Shown here: positions 8,280-22,338 of the stretch, in pieces
Layout of the letters: every line of letters starts with the position of its first letter
Numbering within the stretch: the first letter of the stretch is position 1
From: Beijerinckiaceae bacterium
Lineage (GTDB): Bacteria; Pseudomonadota; Alphaproteobacteria; Rhizobiales; Beijerinckiaceae
DNA length: 64,000 nt
Direction: 5' to 3'
NCBI GenBank assembly: GCA_024304885.1
Contig: JALJOM010000003.1
Span: forward strand, 2,762,110 to 2,826,109
Made by a program: the position numbers and the translations under genes
Notes under the pieces: generated by a model
What the model saw: only the letters and a program-made list of their open reading frames with translations
What the model was told of the DNA's origin: nothing
The model's database searches: none

Positions 8280-9569
8280 ATGACCGCGACGACCGGCACC
8301 TTCAGCCTCGGCGACAAATCCGTCGAAATGCCGGTCAAGACCGGAACCATCGGGCCGTCCGTCGTCGACATCGGCAAGCTGTACGGCCAGACAGGCATGT
8401 TCACCTATGATCCGGGCTTCACCTCGACAGCGAGCTGCGAGTCCCAGATCACCTATATCGACGGCGACGAGGGCATCTTGCTCTATCGCGGCTATCCGAT
8501 CGAGCAGATCGCCGAGAAAGGCGACTTCCTCGAAACCTGCTACCTCCTGCTCTACGGAGAATTGCCGACCAGGGTGCAGAAGTCGGACTTCGACTACAGG
8601 ATCACGCGTCACACCATGGTGCACGAGCAGATGGCGCGGTTCTTCGGGGGCCTGCGCCGCGACTCCCACCCGATGGCGGTGCTTTGCGCGAGCGTCGGTG
8701 CGCTCTCGGCGTTCTATCACGACTCGACCGACATCACCGATCCGAGCCAGCGGATGGTCGCGTCCTTGCGGCTGATCGCGAAGATGCCGACGCTCGCGGC
8801 CATGGCCTACAAGTATTCGATCGGCCAGCCCTTCATGTATCCGAAGAACGACCTGGATTATTGCTCGAACTTCCTGCGCATGTGCTTCGCGGTGCCCTGC
8901 GAGGACTACAAGATCAACCCCATCCTGACGCGCGCGCTCGACCGTATCTTCATCCTACATGCGGATCACGAGCAGAACGCCTCGACCTCGACGGTTCGCC
9001 TCGCGGGCTCCTCGGGCGCCAATCCCTTCGCCTGCATCGCGGCGGGCGTCGCCTGCCTCTGGGGTCCGGCGCATGGCGGAGCCAACGAGGCTGCGCTCAA
9101 GATGCTCCTCGACATCGGGACCGTCGAGAACATCCCGAAATATATCGCTCGCGCCAAGGACAAGAACGACCCGTTCCGCCTCATGGGCTTCGGCCACAGG
9201 GTCTACAAGAACTACGACCCGCGGGCGAAGATCATGCAGAGGACCTGCCACGAGGTCCTGAACGAGCTCGGGCTCAAGGACGATCCTCTGCTCTCCGTCG
9301 CGATCGAGCTCGAGCGCATCGCGCTCAGCGACGAATATTTCATCGAGAAGAAGCTCTATCCGAACATCGACTTCTATTCGGGCATCACCCTCAAGGCGAT
9401 GGGGTTCCCGCTCTCGATGTTCACCGTGCTCTTCGCCGTCGCGCGCACCTCGGGCTGGATCGCGCAATGGAAGGAGATGATCGAGGATCCGGGCCAGAAG
9501 ATCGGCCGCCCGCGGCAGCTCTATACCGGCGCGGCGCGGCGCGACTACCGCGCGATCGCCGAGCGCTAG
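8280..9569 (+). CDS. gltA: Citrate synthase
   Basis: This 429-residue type II (hexameric, Gram-negative type) citrate synthase condenses acetyl-CoA with oxaloacetate. Family landmarks include [82 protein letters not shown] and [19 protein letters not shown], which contain the active-site histidines; an aspartate follows in IDFYSGI. GGAAAGG precedes ATG 8280. The TAG stop (9567-9569) lies in the CTAG that opens a repeat module, so the last codon of the gene touches the repeat. It probably belongs to a gltX-gltA transcription unit. Confidence 0.98.
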   Translation: MTATTGTFSLGDKSVEMPVKTGTIGPSVVDIGKLYGQTGMFTYDPGFTSTASCESQITYIDGDEGILLYRGYPIEQIAEKGDFLETCYLLLYGELPTRVQKSDFDYRITRHTMVHEQMARFFGGLRRDSHPMAVLCASVGALSAFYHDSTDITDPSQRMVASLRLIAKMPTLAAMAYKYSIGQPFMYPKNDLDYCSNFLRMCFAVPCEDYKINPILTRALDRIFILHADHEQNASTSTVRLAGSSGANPFACIAAGVACLWGPAHGGANEAALKMLLDIGTVENIPKYIARAKDKNDPFRLMGFGHRVYKNYDPRAKIMQRTCHEVLNELGLKDDPLLSVAIELERIALSDEYFIEKKLYPNIDFYSGITLKAMGFPLSMFTVLFAVARTSGWIAQWKEMIEDPGQKIGRPRQLYTGAARRDYRAIAER

Positions 9570-9672
9570 AGCAATTTCCAGCGAAGTGGACACCACTTCG
9601 CGTCGCGAAACTGCGACAAAGCAACGATGTAGAGCGGGTTTCCGATTCCGCCCGATCGGAAACCCGCTCTAG
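9566..9672 (+). repeat. Type A hairpin repeat, complete copy
   Basis: This is a 107-bp module bounded by CTAGAGC (9566) and GCTCTAG (ending 9672). The first half pairs GCAATTTCCAGCG with CGTCGCGAAACTGC and includes an inner GAAGTGGACACCACTTC stem. The second half is a strong hairpin, GAGCGGGTTTCCGAT against ATCGGAAACCCGCTC. It lies between the 3' ends of the convergent genes gltA and pstS and may act as a terminator or 3'-end stabiliser for both. It provides the gltA stop codon. Confidence 0.92.
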
Positions 9673-9766
9673 AGCGACTTTCGAGCCGACCGGATCAAAA
9701 GGCTTCAGGGCGACAACGAGACCGCAAGCAAGACCCGACCGGCGTTCGACTTGCCCGCAACGGCCT

Positions 9767-10789
9767 TCACGAGCTGAAGTTCCGGGTCCAATAGGCCTCG
9801 ATCTGCTGCACGAGCGAATCGGGGAGCGGCGCATATCCGAGCGCGATTGCGTCCTCGCGCCCCCGCGTGACCGCCCAGCGGAAGAACTCGAACGCCGCCT
9901 TGCTTCGCGAGGCCGACTTCGGCTCCTTGTAGAGGAGCGCGAAGGTGGTCGCGGCGATGGGATAGGCGTCCTCGGCGGGTGAGTCGCCGATCACGGTATA
10001 GAAGTCCATCGCCGCGTCCCATCGGGCGCTCGCCATCGCGGCTTCGAGGCTACGCGCGTCCGGCTCGACGAAGTGCCCGGCCCGGTTCTGCACGCGAGCG
10101 TAAGCAAGATTCAGCTTCACCGCGAAACTGTGCTCGACATAGCCGATCGAATTCGGGATCTGCTGAACCGCCAGGGCAACCCCTTCATTGCCCTTGCCGC
10201 CGGTCCCGACCGGCCATTCGACGCTCGAGCCCACCCCGAGAGTCTCGCGCCACGCTCGGCTGGCATTGGCGAGGTAGCTCGTCCAATTGAAGGTCGTGCC
10301 GGAGCCGTCGAGGCGATGGACGACGGCGATCTTCGCCTTCGGCAAGGGGAGGCCGGGATTGAGAGACTTGATTTCGGGATCGGACCACATCGTGATCGTT
10401 CCCCGAAAGATATCGGCGAGGACCGGCCCCGTCAGCTTCAAGGTGCCGGGCGCGACCCCTTCGACATGGACCACCGGCACGATCCCTCCGACCACGATCG
10501 GGAATTGGCCGAGGCCGAGCTTTTGCAGGTCCTCGGGCTTCAGCGGCTTGTCGCTCGCTGCGAAATCGACGACCCCGTCCTTCAGCCGGGTGACGCCCCG
10601 CGAGGAGCCTACCCCCTCGTAGCCGACGCTATGCCCTGAAACGGGGCGAAAGACCTGCGCCCATTGCGAGATGATCGGATAGGCGAAGGTCGAGCCGCTT
10701 CCGCGAACCTCCTCGGCGCGAGCGAGCGAGCTTGCGCTCGCTGTCGTTACGCAGGCCGCAACACAGAGGAGAAGAGTGAGCCGCTTCAT
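9767..10789 (-). CDS. pstS: Periplasmic phosphate-binding protein PstS
   Basis: This 340-residue substrate-binding protein belongs to the high-affinity phosphate ABC importer. It begins with a clear Sec signal peptide (MKRLTLLLCVAACVTTASASSLARA). Phosphate-site motifs include GSGSTFAYPIISQWAQVF, VHRLDGSGTTFNWTSYL and VGTGGKGNEGVA, and SVGYEGVGSSRGV is typical of PstS. The start at 10789 is supported by GAAGGAGT upstream. No pstC, pstA or pstB follows, so the rest of the transporter is elsewhere or lost. The upstream region holds a Pho-box-like site and a perfect palindrome, consistent with phosphate control. Confidence 0.93.
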   Translation of the reverse strand: MKRLTLLLCVAACVTTASASSLARAEEVRGSGSTFAYPIISQWAQVFRPVSGHSVGYEGVGSSRGVTRLKDGVVDFAASDKPLKPEDLQKLGLGQFPIVVGGIVPVVHVEGVAPGTLKLTGPVLADIFRGTITMWSDPEIKSLNPGLPLPKAKIAVVHRLDGSGTTFNWTSYLANASRAWRETLGVGSSVEWPVGTGGKGNEGVALAVQQIPNSIGYVEHSFAVKLNLAYARVQNRAGHFVEPDARSLEAAMASARWDAAMDFYTVIGDSPAEDAYPIAATTFALLYKEPKSASRSKAAFEFFRWAVTRGREDAIALGYAPLPDSLVQQIEAYWTRNFSS

Positions 10790-10870
10790 CCAAGACTCCT
10801 TCAAAGACCGAGCGAGCCGGATAGCCCCGTGCCGCGGCACCCTGGAGTCACTCGGAAAAATCGACATGTC

Positions 10871-10896
10871 ATAGATTTCGACATGTCGAAATCTAT
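10871..10896. promoter_or_regulatory. 26-bp perfect palindrome upstream of pstS
   Basis: The half-site ATAGATTTCGACA is followed immediately by its exact inverted copy, with no loop. The decamer TCGACATGTC from its centre also occurs just outside at 10861-10870. It sits about 80 bp before the pstS start in AT-rich sequence unlike the rest of the window. It may be a dimeric regulator's operator or a cruciform-forming site. No regulator gene is adjacent, and the identity of the binding protein is unknown. Confidence 0.7.
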
Positions 10897-10919
10897 CGAC
10901 TCATAGATACGGCCCGTGC

Positions 10920-10937
10920 ATGAACTAAAAATGACAG
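10920..10937 (-). promoter_or_regulatory. Candidate Pho box for pstS
   Basis: Read on the minus strand this is CTGTCATTTTTAGTTCAT. It matches the Pho-box layout of two CTGTCAT heptamers 4 bp apart: the first heptamer is exact and the second matches at its last four positions (TCAT). It lies about 130 bp before the pstS start on the correct strand. PhoB control of pstS is well known in proteobacteria; its action here is inferred. Confidence 0.55.
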
Positions 10938-11312
10938 TCAACGAGACAATAGGTTTCGACAGGACGAAAAACGTGCCTTTGCCCGCAGATTTATGACGAT
11001 CAGATGATTTTGTCAGTCGAATACCCGCCCCCAAGTCGGGATACGTTCACAGGATCTCTCGACTCTGCGTCCGAGGTGAGCCGTCGCGTCGAGACCGATG
11101 AGCAAGCTTTTCGATGGCTTTCGCAAATGTATTTCACGCGCGGCGCGGCATCAATTCGGAGATAGACAATGATCTCTCCGAATACCGAACAACTTGTTGA
11201 CCGATATCGGATTCCATTAACTTGTCGCAAAAGCTTCATGTACGCGCCTTGCCAAAGCAGGGCAGCCGTGGGGCGCATTCGACGTGAAACCCTCCGGTCG
11301 TCGCAAGGGAGA

Positions 11313-14323
<3,011 letters not shown>

Positions 14324-14578
14324 ATGACCGAGGCAACCGACAGGCCGGTCGGCTATTTCATCGACTGGGACGGCAAGATGCGTCCGATCGACCAGCCCGG
14401 CAAGGGCCTGCGCTGCGAGGTGGACTACAAGTCGAAATATGTGATGGTCTTCAACAAGTACGGCGGGCTCGATCACGAATCGACCTGGTATGCCGACGAG
14501 GCCGCGGTCGAGAAGGCAGGAATCAAGGCCGTGCACGCAGACCTCGATGCGCCGATTCGGATCTCCTCGATCGACTGA
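14324..14578 (+). CDS. Conserved-looking small protein of unknown function
   Basis: This 84-residue soluble acidic protein starts with MTEATDRPVGYFIDWDGKMR. ATG 14324 is supported by GAGGGA upstream. The composition is balanced, with no signal peptide and no membrane segment. Readable features are paired aromatic stretches (GYFIDWDGKM, YKSKYVMVFNKYGG), which suggest a compact beta-rich domain. It is monocistronic: gyrB diverges on one side, and a strong terminator ends it before convergent ftsH. I do not recognise a family. Confidence 0.7.
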   Translation: MTEATDRPVGYFIDWDGKMRPIDQPGKGLRCEVDYKSKYVMVFNKYGGLDHESTWYADEAAVEKAGIKAVHADLDAPIRISSID

Positions 14579-14666
14579 GGAGCTTGAAGCCGCCCCGGCC
14601 ATCAAAACGCGACAGCTGCGCGGGCGCACCGGCTGACAAAGGACGAACGACAGGGACTAAAGCGAA

Positions 14667-14697
14667 GGCCTCGCGGTGCATCCGCGAGGCCATTTTT
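14667..14697 (+). terminator. Rho-independent terminator
   Basis: GGCCTCGCGG at 14667-14676 pairs perfectly with CCGCGAGGCC at 14682-14691 across a TGCAT loop, followed by ATTTTTG. The 10-bp GC stem and T-run fit an intrinsic terminator for the small gene ending at 14578. It also lies just past the 3' end of convergent ftsH, but the T-run favours plus-strand termination. Confidence 0.88.
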
Positions 14698-14728
14698 GTC
14701 GATTTCAGGTCCTGATGGCCGCCGGCTG

Positions 14729-16657
<1,929 letters not shown>

Positions 16658-16857
16658 CTCGGTACCCGCTTTCCCTTGCCCTGCTCTTGCCTCTGTCCTG
16701 CCCCCGCCCTGCTTCCGCCCCGCCGGGCGCAGCGAGTCCGGGATCAGCGCCATAAACGGCCGCCGGCCCTGCGCGAGCTTCGGTTCGACCGTTCGGCTAA
16801 TTGGGTAATGTAGGCGTCGCCCTTGTCCTTGCCAAGAGAACTCTTGCCGCCTCGGGC

Positions 16858-17997
16858 TCAGCCTCCGGCTTCGGGCAAGGTCGATCGTACGTGCGCGCCG
16901 CGCCGGCGCGGGGCCTCCCGGCGCAAGGTGAGCGTCCCGTCGGGGTCGAGCTCGAGGACGGCGCCTCCGAGGCTCGCCGAAAGCCGCGCGCCGGAGCGTA
17001 ATGCCGCGCAAAATCGTGCGCCGAGACGTTCGAGCCGATCGAGCCGGATCTCGCGGCCGTCGTTTATTTTCTTGATTTCATTGGCGAGGACACGCAAGGC
17101 GATCTCGTGCGGCTCGGTCGCCAGCACGCCCACGCGGGCGACGAACCTGCCGGCGGTGCGGTCGGCCTCCAAGGCGGCGCAGGTTCGTCGGGCCTGCTCT
17201 GCGAGCGCCGCTTCGGCCCGCGCGGCCCGACGCCCGAGCTCGAGCAGGATTCGTCGATTCAACCCCTCCGGCTCGAGCCTCGCGAGGAGGTCACGAATCC
17301 GTGTTCTGGCGAAGGCCGGATCGGCGTTGGACGAGTCGCTGAAATAAGGATGCGCCGCGGCCTCGCAGGCGGCGACGAGGATGTCCTTCGAGCAGACCAG
17401 AAGGGGCCGCGAGATCAGGCAGCCGCCGCGCTCGCTCGTCGCGGCCATCCCGGCGAGCCCGGCGAGGCCGCTGCCGCGCAGCAAGCGGAACAGGATCGTC
17501 TCGGCCTGATCGTCCGCGTGATGAGCGGTCGCGATCGCCTCGGCGCCGATCCGGTGCGCGTGCGCAACGAGGAGATCGTAGCGCGTCGCGCGCGCCAGCT
17601 CCTGAATTCGAGCCCGCGGTTTCGGCCCCTGCCAGGCCAGGGTCGCATGGTCGAGTCCCAGCGCCTTCGCCCAAGCCGCGACGGCTGCGGCCTCCTGCGC
17701 GGAGTCCGGCCGCAGGCCGTGATCGACGGTCGCGACCGAAAGCCGGGGCGCTCCCGCGCGGCCGCGGGCCCAGCGTGCCGCGAGCAACATCATGGCGATG
17801 GAATCGGGTCCGCCGGACACGGCCAGCAGAACGCCGGACAGCGGCTCCCAGGACTCGAAGAGCCGGGCGATCGTCTCGTCCGAGACGACCGGCTCGGTCG
17901 CCTCGCCGCGGCCCGAGGCGGGACGCGCGGCGGCGTTACGGTCGGCATCTCGCACGCGGCTCGCGGAAGCGTCGTCGCGTGCCGAGCGTGTCAGCAT
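16858..17997 (-). CDS. tilS: tRNA(Ile)-lysidine synthase
   Basis: This 379-residue enzyme adds lysine to C34 of tRNA(Ile)(CAU) so that AUA is read as isoleucine. The PP-loop motif is [17 protein letters not shown], followed by [17 protein letters not shown], and [26 protein letters not shown]. The C-terminal part is shorter than in the roughly 430-residue E. coli enzyme, as is common in alphaproteobacteria. Its start overlaps the end of cpoB by 7 bp. About 200 bp without a visible gene separate it from ftsH. Confidence 0.95.
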   Translation of the reverse strand: MLTRSARDDASASRVRDADRNAAARPASGRGEATEPVVSDETIARLFESWEPLSGVLLAVSGGPDSIAMMLLAARWARGRAGAPRLSVATVDHGLRPDSAQEAAAVAAWAKALGLDHATLAWQGPKPRARIQELARATRYDLLVAHAHRIGAEAIATAHHADDQAETILFRLLRGSGLAGLAGMAATSERGGCLISRPLLVCSKDILVAACEAAAHPYFSDSSNADPAFARTRIRDLLARLEPEGLNRRILLELGRRAARAEAALAEQARRTCAALEADRTAGRFVARVGVLATEPHEIALRVLANEIKKINDGREIRLDRLERLGARFCAALRSGARLSASLGGAVLELDPDGTLTLRREAPRRRGAHVRSTLPEAGG

Positions 17998-19199
17998 CGA
18001 GCCCTCTTGGCCTCCCGTTCCACTCCCGTTCTCACCGCAGCGGATACATTCGGATACTTGCGCTCGATCTCGGCGTAGGCCGCGCAGGCTTGCTCCTTGG
18101 CGCCGAGGGCGTTCAGGGATTGCCCGAGCCGCAGGAAGGCCTCGGGCGCGCGCGGCGAGCTCGCATAGGCCGTCGAAACCCTCAAATATTGCTCCGCGGC
18201 CTCGCGCTGGCGGCCACGCTGGAAATAGCTTTCCCCGAGATAATATACGGCGTCCGAGACGAGCCTGCTCCTCGGGTTCTTCTGCAGGAACGCCGAAAAG
18301 CTCCTCTCGGCACTTTCGTATTCCTTCTGCTTCAAGAGCCGGAGCGCGAGGTCGAACTCCTCTCGCACGGGGTCGGCCTGGGTCCGGGGGGACGCAAGTG
18401 CCGTATCGGCCGCCGAGGGCACCCCGGGGGGGCGCGCCGCCGCGGGCGGCAACCGGCGCGGCGGCGTCTCGGCCGCGGGCTCCAGCGGCTCGGTCGCCGC
18501 GAGGTCATTGCCGCCGCGCAGCTTGCCACCGGAAAGATCGAGCGGCGCGTCGGGATCGACACCGTCGAGCCCCGGTGAGAGCGGGGCGTCGCGCGGTCCT
18601 CGCGCCAGGGCGACGGAGGGATGCGTCGAGGCGAGGCTGCCGAGGGGGCGCGGTGCTCCCGGCGCCGTCGGGTCGCTCGCCGGATCGAAGGCGTCCCCAC
18701 GTCGCACGGGCTTTCTCGCGGGACCGATCTCCTCCGGCACGTCGATGCCGGAGAGGGGCAAGTCGTCACCCGCATCGACCGGCGCCGCCTCGGACCGCCG
18801 CTGCAGCGGCTTCGCGGCCGGCGCCGCCGGAGCGCCGCCACGACCGGCGTTCTCCTGGAAGCGGAACTCGACATCCTCCTGGAATTTTTTCAGCTGCTCC
18901 TCGAGCCTGCGCGTGCTGAACTGCATCTGCTCGATTTGGCCGGTGAGCTGGCGAATCTGGTTCTCGAGGCGATCGATTCGCACGACGAGCCCGGCCTCGT
19001 CCGACCGCGGCCCGCCATAGGCCGGCTCGCCCCCGATATCTCCGGGCGGACGCCCATAGCCCTGGGCGACCTCGACCTGTGACTGCGTCTGCGCCGATTC
19101 GTGCGCGAACGGGCTCGAAGCCGAGTCAGCGATCGCGAGTGCCGTGACCGACAGGACGGCGCCGGCGACAAGTACCGATCTTCCGGCAAGAAAGAGCAT
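17991..19199 (-). CDS. cpoB: Cell division coordinator CpoB (YbgF)
   Basis: This 402-residue periplasmic protein has a signal peptide (MLFLAGRSVLVAGAVLSVTALAIADS). A coiled coil at about residues 73-118 (RIDRLENQIRQLTGQIEQMQ) is the trimerising domain of YbgF. A long proline/alanine-rich linker follows, then TPR repeats from about residue 275 (EFDLALRLLKQKEYESAERSFSAFLQKNP, YYLGESYFQRGRQREAAEQYL, FLRLGQSLNALGAKEQACAAYAEI). CpoB links peptidoglycan synthesis with outer-membrane constriction through Tol-Pal. The tolB-pal genes normally upstream are absent here; a repeat and unrelated genes lie there instead. Confidence 0.92.
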   Translation of the reverse strand: MLFLAGRSVLVAGAVLSVTALAIADSASSPFAHESAQTQSQVEVAQGYGRPPGDIGGEPAYGGPRSDEAGLVVRIDRLENQIRQLTGQIEQMQFSTRRLEEQLKKFQEDVEFRFQENAGRGGAPAAPAAKPLQRRSEAAPVDAGDDLPLSGIDVPEEIGPARKPVRRGDAFDPASDPTAPGAPRPLGSLASTHPSVALARGPRDAPLSPGLDGVDPDAPLDLSGGKLRGGNDLAATEPLEPAAETPPRRLPPAAARPPGVPSAADTALASPRTQADPVREEFDLALRLLKQKEYESAERSFSAFLQKNPRSRLVSDAVYYLGESYFQRGRQREAAEQYLRVSTAYASSPRAPEAFLRLGQSLNALGAKEQACAAYAEIERKYPNVSAAVRTGVEREAKRARC

Positions 19200-19460
19200 G
19201 AGGAAATTCCGGTTGCCTTCGAGGAACGTAATATTGCCGCGGAACCGATCGACCCGGTCTCGAGGCTCCGGTCCTATCGGAATTCAGGTCGGTTTGCCGG
19301 ACCTGCAGGATCTCGACCGTACACGCAACCGTGAGAGCCGACAGGCTTCGGGCCGGACCACGTGCCCTCGTCGCGCGAGGCACGGACGAGGCCGAAGGAC
19401 TGTTCCGATTTTCGTTCGAAAGAGCGGCGGCTTCATGGCGAATGACCACGCTTGCGGCAA

Positions 19461-19566
19461 CTAGAGCGGCTTCCGATCCGGTGGAATCGGAAAGCCGCTC
19501 TACATTCTTGTTTTGTCGCAATTTCGCGACGCGAACCGGTGTCCACTTCGCTGGAAATTGCTCTAG
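19461..19566 (-). repeat. Type A hairpin repeat, complete copy
   Basis: This is a 106-bp module from CTAGAGC (19461) to GCTCTAG (19566), in reverse orientation to the copy at 9566. It has the GAGCGGCTTCCGAT/ATCGGAAAGCCGCTC hairpin and the TCGCAATTTCGCGACGCGAA core. It lies in the roughly 480-bp gap between the divergent genes cpoB and the PNPOx-like gene; apart from this module I see no gene there. Confidence 0.92.
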
Positions 19567-19679
19567 ACGTGCCGCCGCGGTAGCGCCCACACGGCGTCCC
19601 TCTCGTATTTCGCTCCCTTCCCGAGACACGGATGAGATACAGGTTCAAAGACCTCTACAGACACACCCAGGGAGAATCG

Positions 19680-20333
19680 ATGTCCGAATTTTACGGTAAC
19701 GCTCACCGCGCGCTGCAAGACGAATTCGACACGCGGCGTCTCGCCGATTTGATGGAAGGCGGCGTCATGCACGCCGAGCTCGCCGCGCACGAGGTCGAGT
19801 TCATCGAGTCTCGGGACATGTTCTTCCTGGCGACGATCGACCCGTTCGGCCGCCCGACGGTGTCCTACAAGGGGGGCGCGGCGGGGTTCGTCCGAGTCAC
19901 CGGTCCGAGCACCCTGATCTTCCCCTGGTACGACGGCAACGGCATGTTCTATTCCGCCGGCAATCTCGCCGAGACGGCCAAGGTCGGGCTGCTTTTCATC
20001 GATTTCCTGACGCCGAACCGTCTGCGCGTTCAGGGCGAAGCAAAAATCCTGCGCGACCCCGCGCTCGCCGCCTGGCCGGGCGCACAATTCGTGATCGGCG
20101 TCACGATCGAGAGTGTCTGGGTCAATTGCCCGCGTTACATTCACCGCTACGAGAAAATCGAGGACTCGAAGTACCTGCCCGACTCCGACGGCAACGCGCC
20201 GCTGCCGAGCTGGAAGCGACTCGATGTGGCTCAGGACGCGATTTCGCCTGCGGATCGCGCTCGTGTCGCGACGGCCGGCGGAGCCATCGACCAAGCCGCC
20301 TACGGCGCGCTCGTCGCGAAAGGCGAGGCATAG
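19680..20333 (+). CDS. Pyridoxamine 5'-phosphate oxidase-related FMN-binding protein
   Basis: This 217-residue protein has a split-barrel flavin-binding fold. FIESRDMFFLATIDPFGRPTVSYKGGAAGFVRV is the typical first strands of the PNPOx-like family, and TLIFPWYDGNGMF, NLAETAKVGLLFIDF and RLRVQGEAKIL continue the pattern. C-terminal CPRYIHRYEKIE resembles the region following the barrel in this group. GGGAGAATCG supports ATG 19680. Many members bind FMN or F420 and reduce unknown substrates; the PLP-forming enzyme PdxH is a separate subgroup. The exact reaction is unknown. Confidence 0.85.
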   Translation: MSEFYGNAHRALQDEFDTRRLADLMEGGVMHAELAAHEVEFIESRDMFFLATIDPFGRPTVSYKGGAAGFVRVTGPSTLIFPWYDGNGMFYSAGNLAETAKVGLLFIDFLTPNRLRVQGEAKILRDPALAAWPGAQFVIGVTIESVWVNCPRYIHRYEKIEDSKYLPDSDGNAPLPSWKRLDVAQDAISPADRARVATAGGAIDQAAYGALVAKGEA

Positions 20334-20548
20334 GTGCACGCCGCGGGTCTCGATCGCTTCACGCCCTCGCCGAGGCGTCCCCCGCGGGGCGTGACCGGCT
20401 GCGCGGATCGCGCTTCATGCCTCTGTCACAAAATTCCTGCGGGATTTGGTTCCCTCCGGCCCGGAAAAGGCGCTAAGCAGGCCGCGTCCGCGAGGCCTTC
20501 CGATCGACGGGGAGCATCGACCACGCGGCGGAGCCCGACCTCGCACCC

Positions 20549-21433
20549 ATGACCGAGACCAGCACGAAGAGCCCGGAGGAGCAGGCCCAAGCCCAGGCCG
20601 CGATCCTCATGCAGGCGCTGCCGCACATGCTGCGCTACGACGATGCGATCGTCGTCGTGAAGTACGGCGGCCACGCCATGGGCGACACGACGGTTGCACG
20701 CAACTTCGCCCGCGACATGGTCCTGCTCGAGCAGTCCGGCGTCAATCCGGTCGTCGTTCACGGCGGCGGGCCGCAGATCGGGGCGATGCTCGCCAAGCTC
20801 GGCATCAAGTCCGAGTTCGCCAACGGCCTGCGCATCACCGACCGCGCCACGATCGAGATCGTCGAGATGGTTCTCGCCGGCGCAATCAACAAGCAGATCG
20901 TCGGCTTCATCAACGCCGAGGGCGGCCGCGCGATCGGGCTCTGCGGCAAGGACGGCAACATGGTAACCGCCGCCAAGGTCGCCAAGCCGAACGACGAGGT
21001 GGACCTCGGGTTCGTCGGCGAACCGGCGAAGGTCGATACGACCGTGCTCCATCAGCTGCTCGGGCGCGAGCTGATCCCCGTCCTCGCCCCGATCTCTCAA
21101 GGCGCCGACGGCGAGACCTACAACGTCAATGCCGATACCTTCGCCGGCGCGATCGCGGGCGCGCTCGGCGCCAAGCGGTTACTCCTCCTGACCGACGTCC
21201 CCGGCGTCCTCGACAAGGAGGGCCGGCTCATCGAGGAGCTGCGCGCCGACCAAATCCATGCGCTCATCGCCGACGGCACGATCACAGGGGGCATGATCCC
21301 CAAGGTCGAGACCTGCATCTATGCGCTCGAGCAGGGTGTCGAGGGCGTCGTCATCCTCGACGGCAAGATTCCGCATGCGGTGCTCGTCGAGCTCTTGACC
21401 GATCACGGCGCCGGCACTTTGATAACAAGGTGA
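20549..21433 (+). CDS. argB: Acetylglutamate kinase
   Basis: This 294-residue enzyme phosphorylates N-acetylglutamate in arginine synthesis. Family motifs include [51 protein letters not shown] and [21 protein letters not shown], with [22 protein letters not shown] near the end. The stop overlaps the GTG of the next gene by 4 bp. In many alphaproteobacteria yidC and engB precede argB; here a PNPOx-like gene does, with 215 bp of featureless sequence between. Confidence 0.97.
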   Translation: MTETSTKSPEEQAQAQAAILMQALPHMLRYDDAIVVVKYGGHAMGDTTVARNFARDMVLLEQSGVNPVVVHGGGPQIGAMLAKLGIKSEFANGLRITDRATIEIVEMVLAGAINKQIVGFINAEGGRAIGLCGKDGNMVTAAKVAKPNDEVDLGFVGEPAKVDTTVLHQLLGRELIPVLAPISQGADGETYNVNADTFAGAIAGALGAKRLLLLTDVPGVLDKEGRLIEELRADQIHALIADGTITGGMIPKVETCIYALEQGVEGVVILDGKIPHAVLVELLTDHGAGTLITR

Positions 21434-22245
21434 CCAAGGCACTCGCTTTCCCGGTTCCGACCGCGGACTTTCCCGAGGCGCGCGACGCCGCAGCGCCCGA
21501 GGCCGAGAACAAGCGCGTGCGCGACGCCTCCTCTCGAATCGATACCTTCGCTCGAATCGATACCTGGGTCTTCGACCTCGACAACACGCTCTATCCACCG
21601 GGCTGCGATCTCTGGCCGAGGATCGACGCGCGGATCACCTTGTTCATGGGTCAATTGTTCGGGCTCGACGGGATGTCGTCCCGCGCGCTCCAGAAATATT
21701 ACTATCAGCGCTACGGCACGACATTACGCGGGCTCATGGAGGAATACGGCGTGAGCGCGGAAGAATTCTTGCGGTTCGCGCATGATATCGACCGCTCGTC
21801 TCTCGTGCCGAACCCGTTGCTCGCCGCGGCGATCTCGAGCCTGCCCGGCCGCAAGCTCGTTTTCACCAACGGCTCGCGTGACCATGCGGAGCTGACCGCT
21901 GCCGCGCTCGGGCTCGGCGGCTTGTTCGACGCTATTTTCGACATCGCCGAGGCGGGCTTCGTGCCGAAGCCAGCGGCCGAGAACTATGCGCGCTTCTTCG
22001 ACAAGCACGAGGTCGATCCGGCCCGTTCCGTCATGTTCGAGGATCTCGCGCGCAATCTCGTGATCCCGCACGAGCGCGGCATGACGACGGTCCTCGTCGC
22101 GCCGAAGCCCGGTCAGGCGGACCATCGCGAGCCCTTCGAGCGGATGAGCGAGCTTGTGCCGCCGCATATCGATTTCGTGGTGACCGAGCTCGAAGCCTTT
22201 CTCGTCGAGGTCGGCGCCGCGCGCACTCGCGCCGACGGGGCGTAG
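21430..22245 (+). CDS. HAD-family pyrimidine 5'-nucleotidase-like hydrolase
   Basis: This 271-residue phosphatase starts at GTG 21430, inside the argB stop (GTGA). The HAD motifs are [17 protein letters not shown] (nucleophile aspartate in DLDNT), [11 protein letters not shown] and MFEDLARNL, with [12 protein letters not shown] supplying the lysine. It belongs to the SDT1-like pyrimidine 5'-nucleotidase subgroup that usually follows argB in this class of bacteria. The first 40 residues are unstructured. A link to arginine synthesis is only positional. dapD follows after about 90 bp. Confidence 0.9.
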   Translation: MTKALAFPVPTADFPEARDAAAPEAENKRVRDASSRIDTFARIDTWVFDLDNTLYPPGCDLWPRIDARITLFMGQLFGLDGMSSRALQKYYYQRYGTTLRGLMEEYGVSAEEFLRFAHDIDRSSLVPNPLLAAAISSLPGRKLVFTNGSRDHAELTAAALGLGGLFDAIFDIAEAGFVPKPAAENYARFFDKHEVDPARSVMFEDLARNLVIPHERGMTTVLVAPKPGQADHREPFERMSELVPPHIDFVVTELEAFLVEVGAARTRADGA

Positions 22246-22338
22246 CCGGCCTGATCCCCCGCTTGCGCTCGCACCCCGGTTCCGATAGGCCCCGCGACGA
22301 AATTACCGCTTCGAACGCCTTCGACGAAAGACGAACCC

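Noticed and set aside
19321-19460. Short plus-strand frame before the repeat, upstream of the PNPOx-like gene
   Set aside because: It has no protein-like pattern, runs into the repeat and lacks a clear start.
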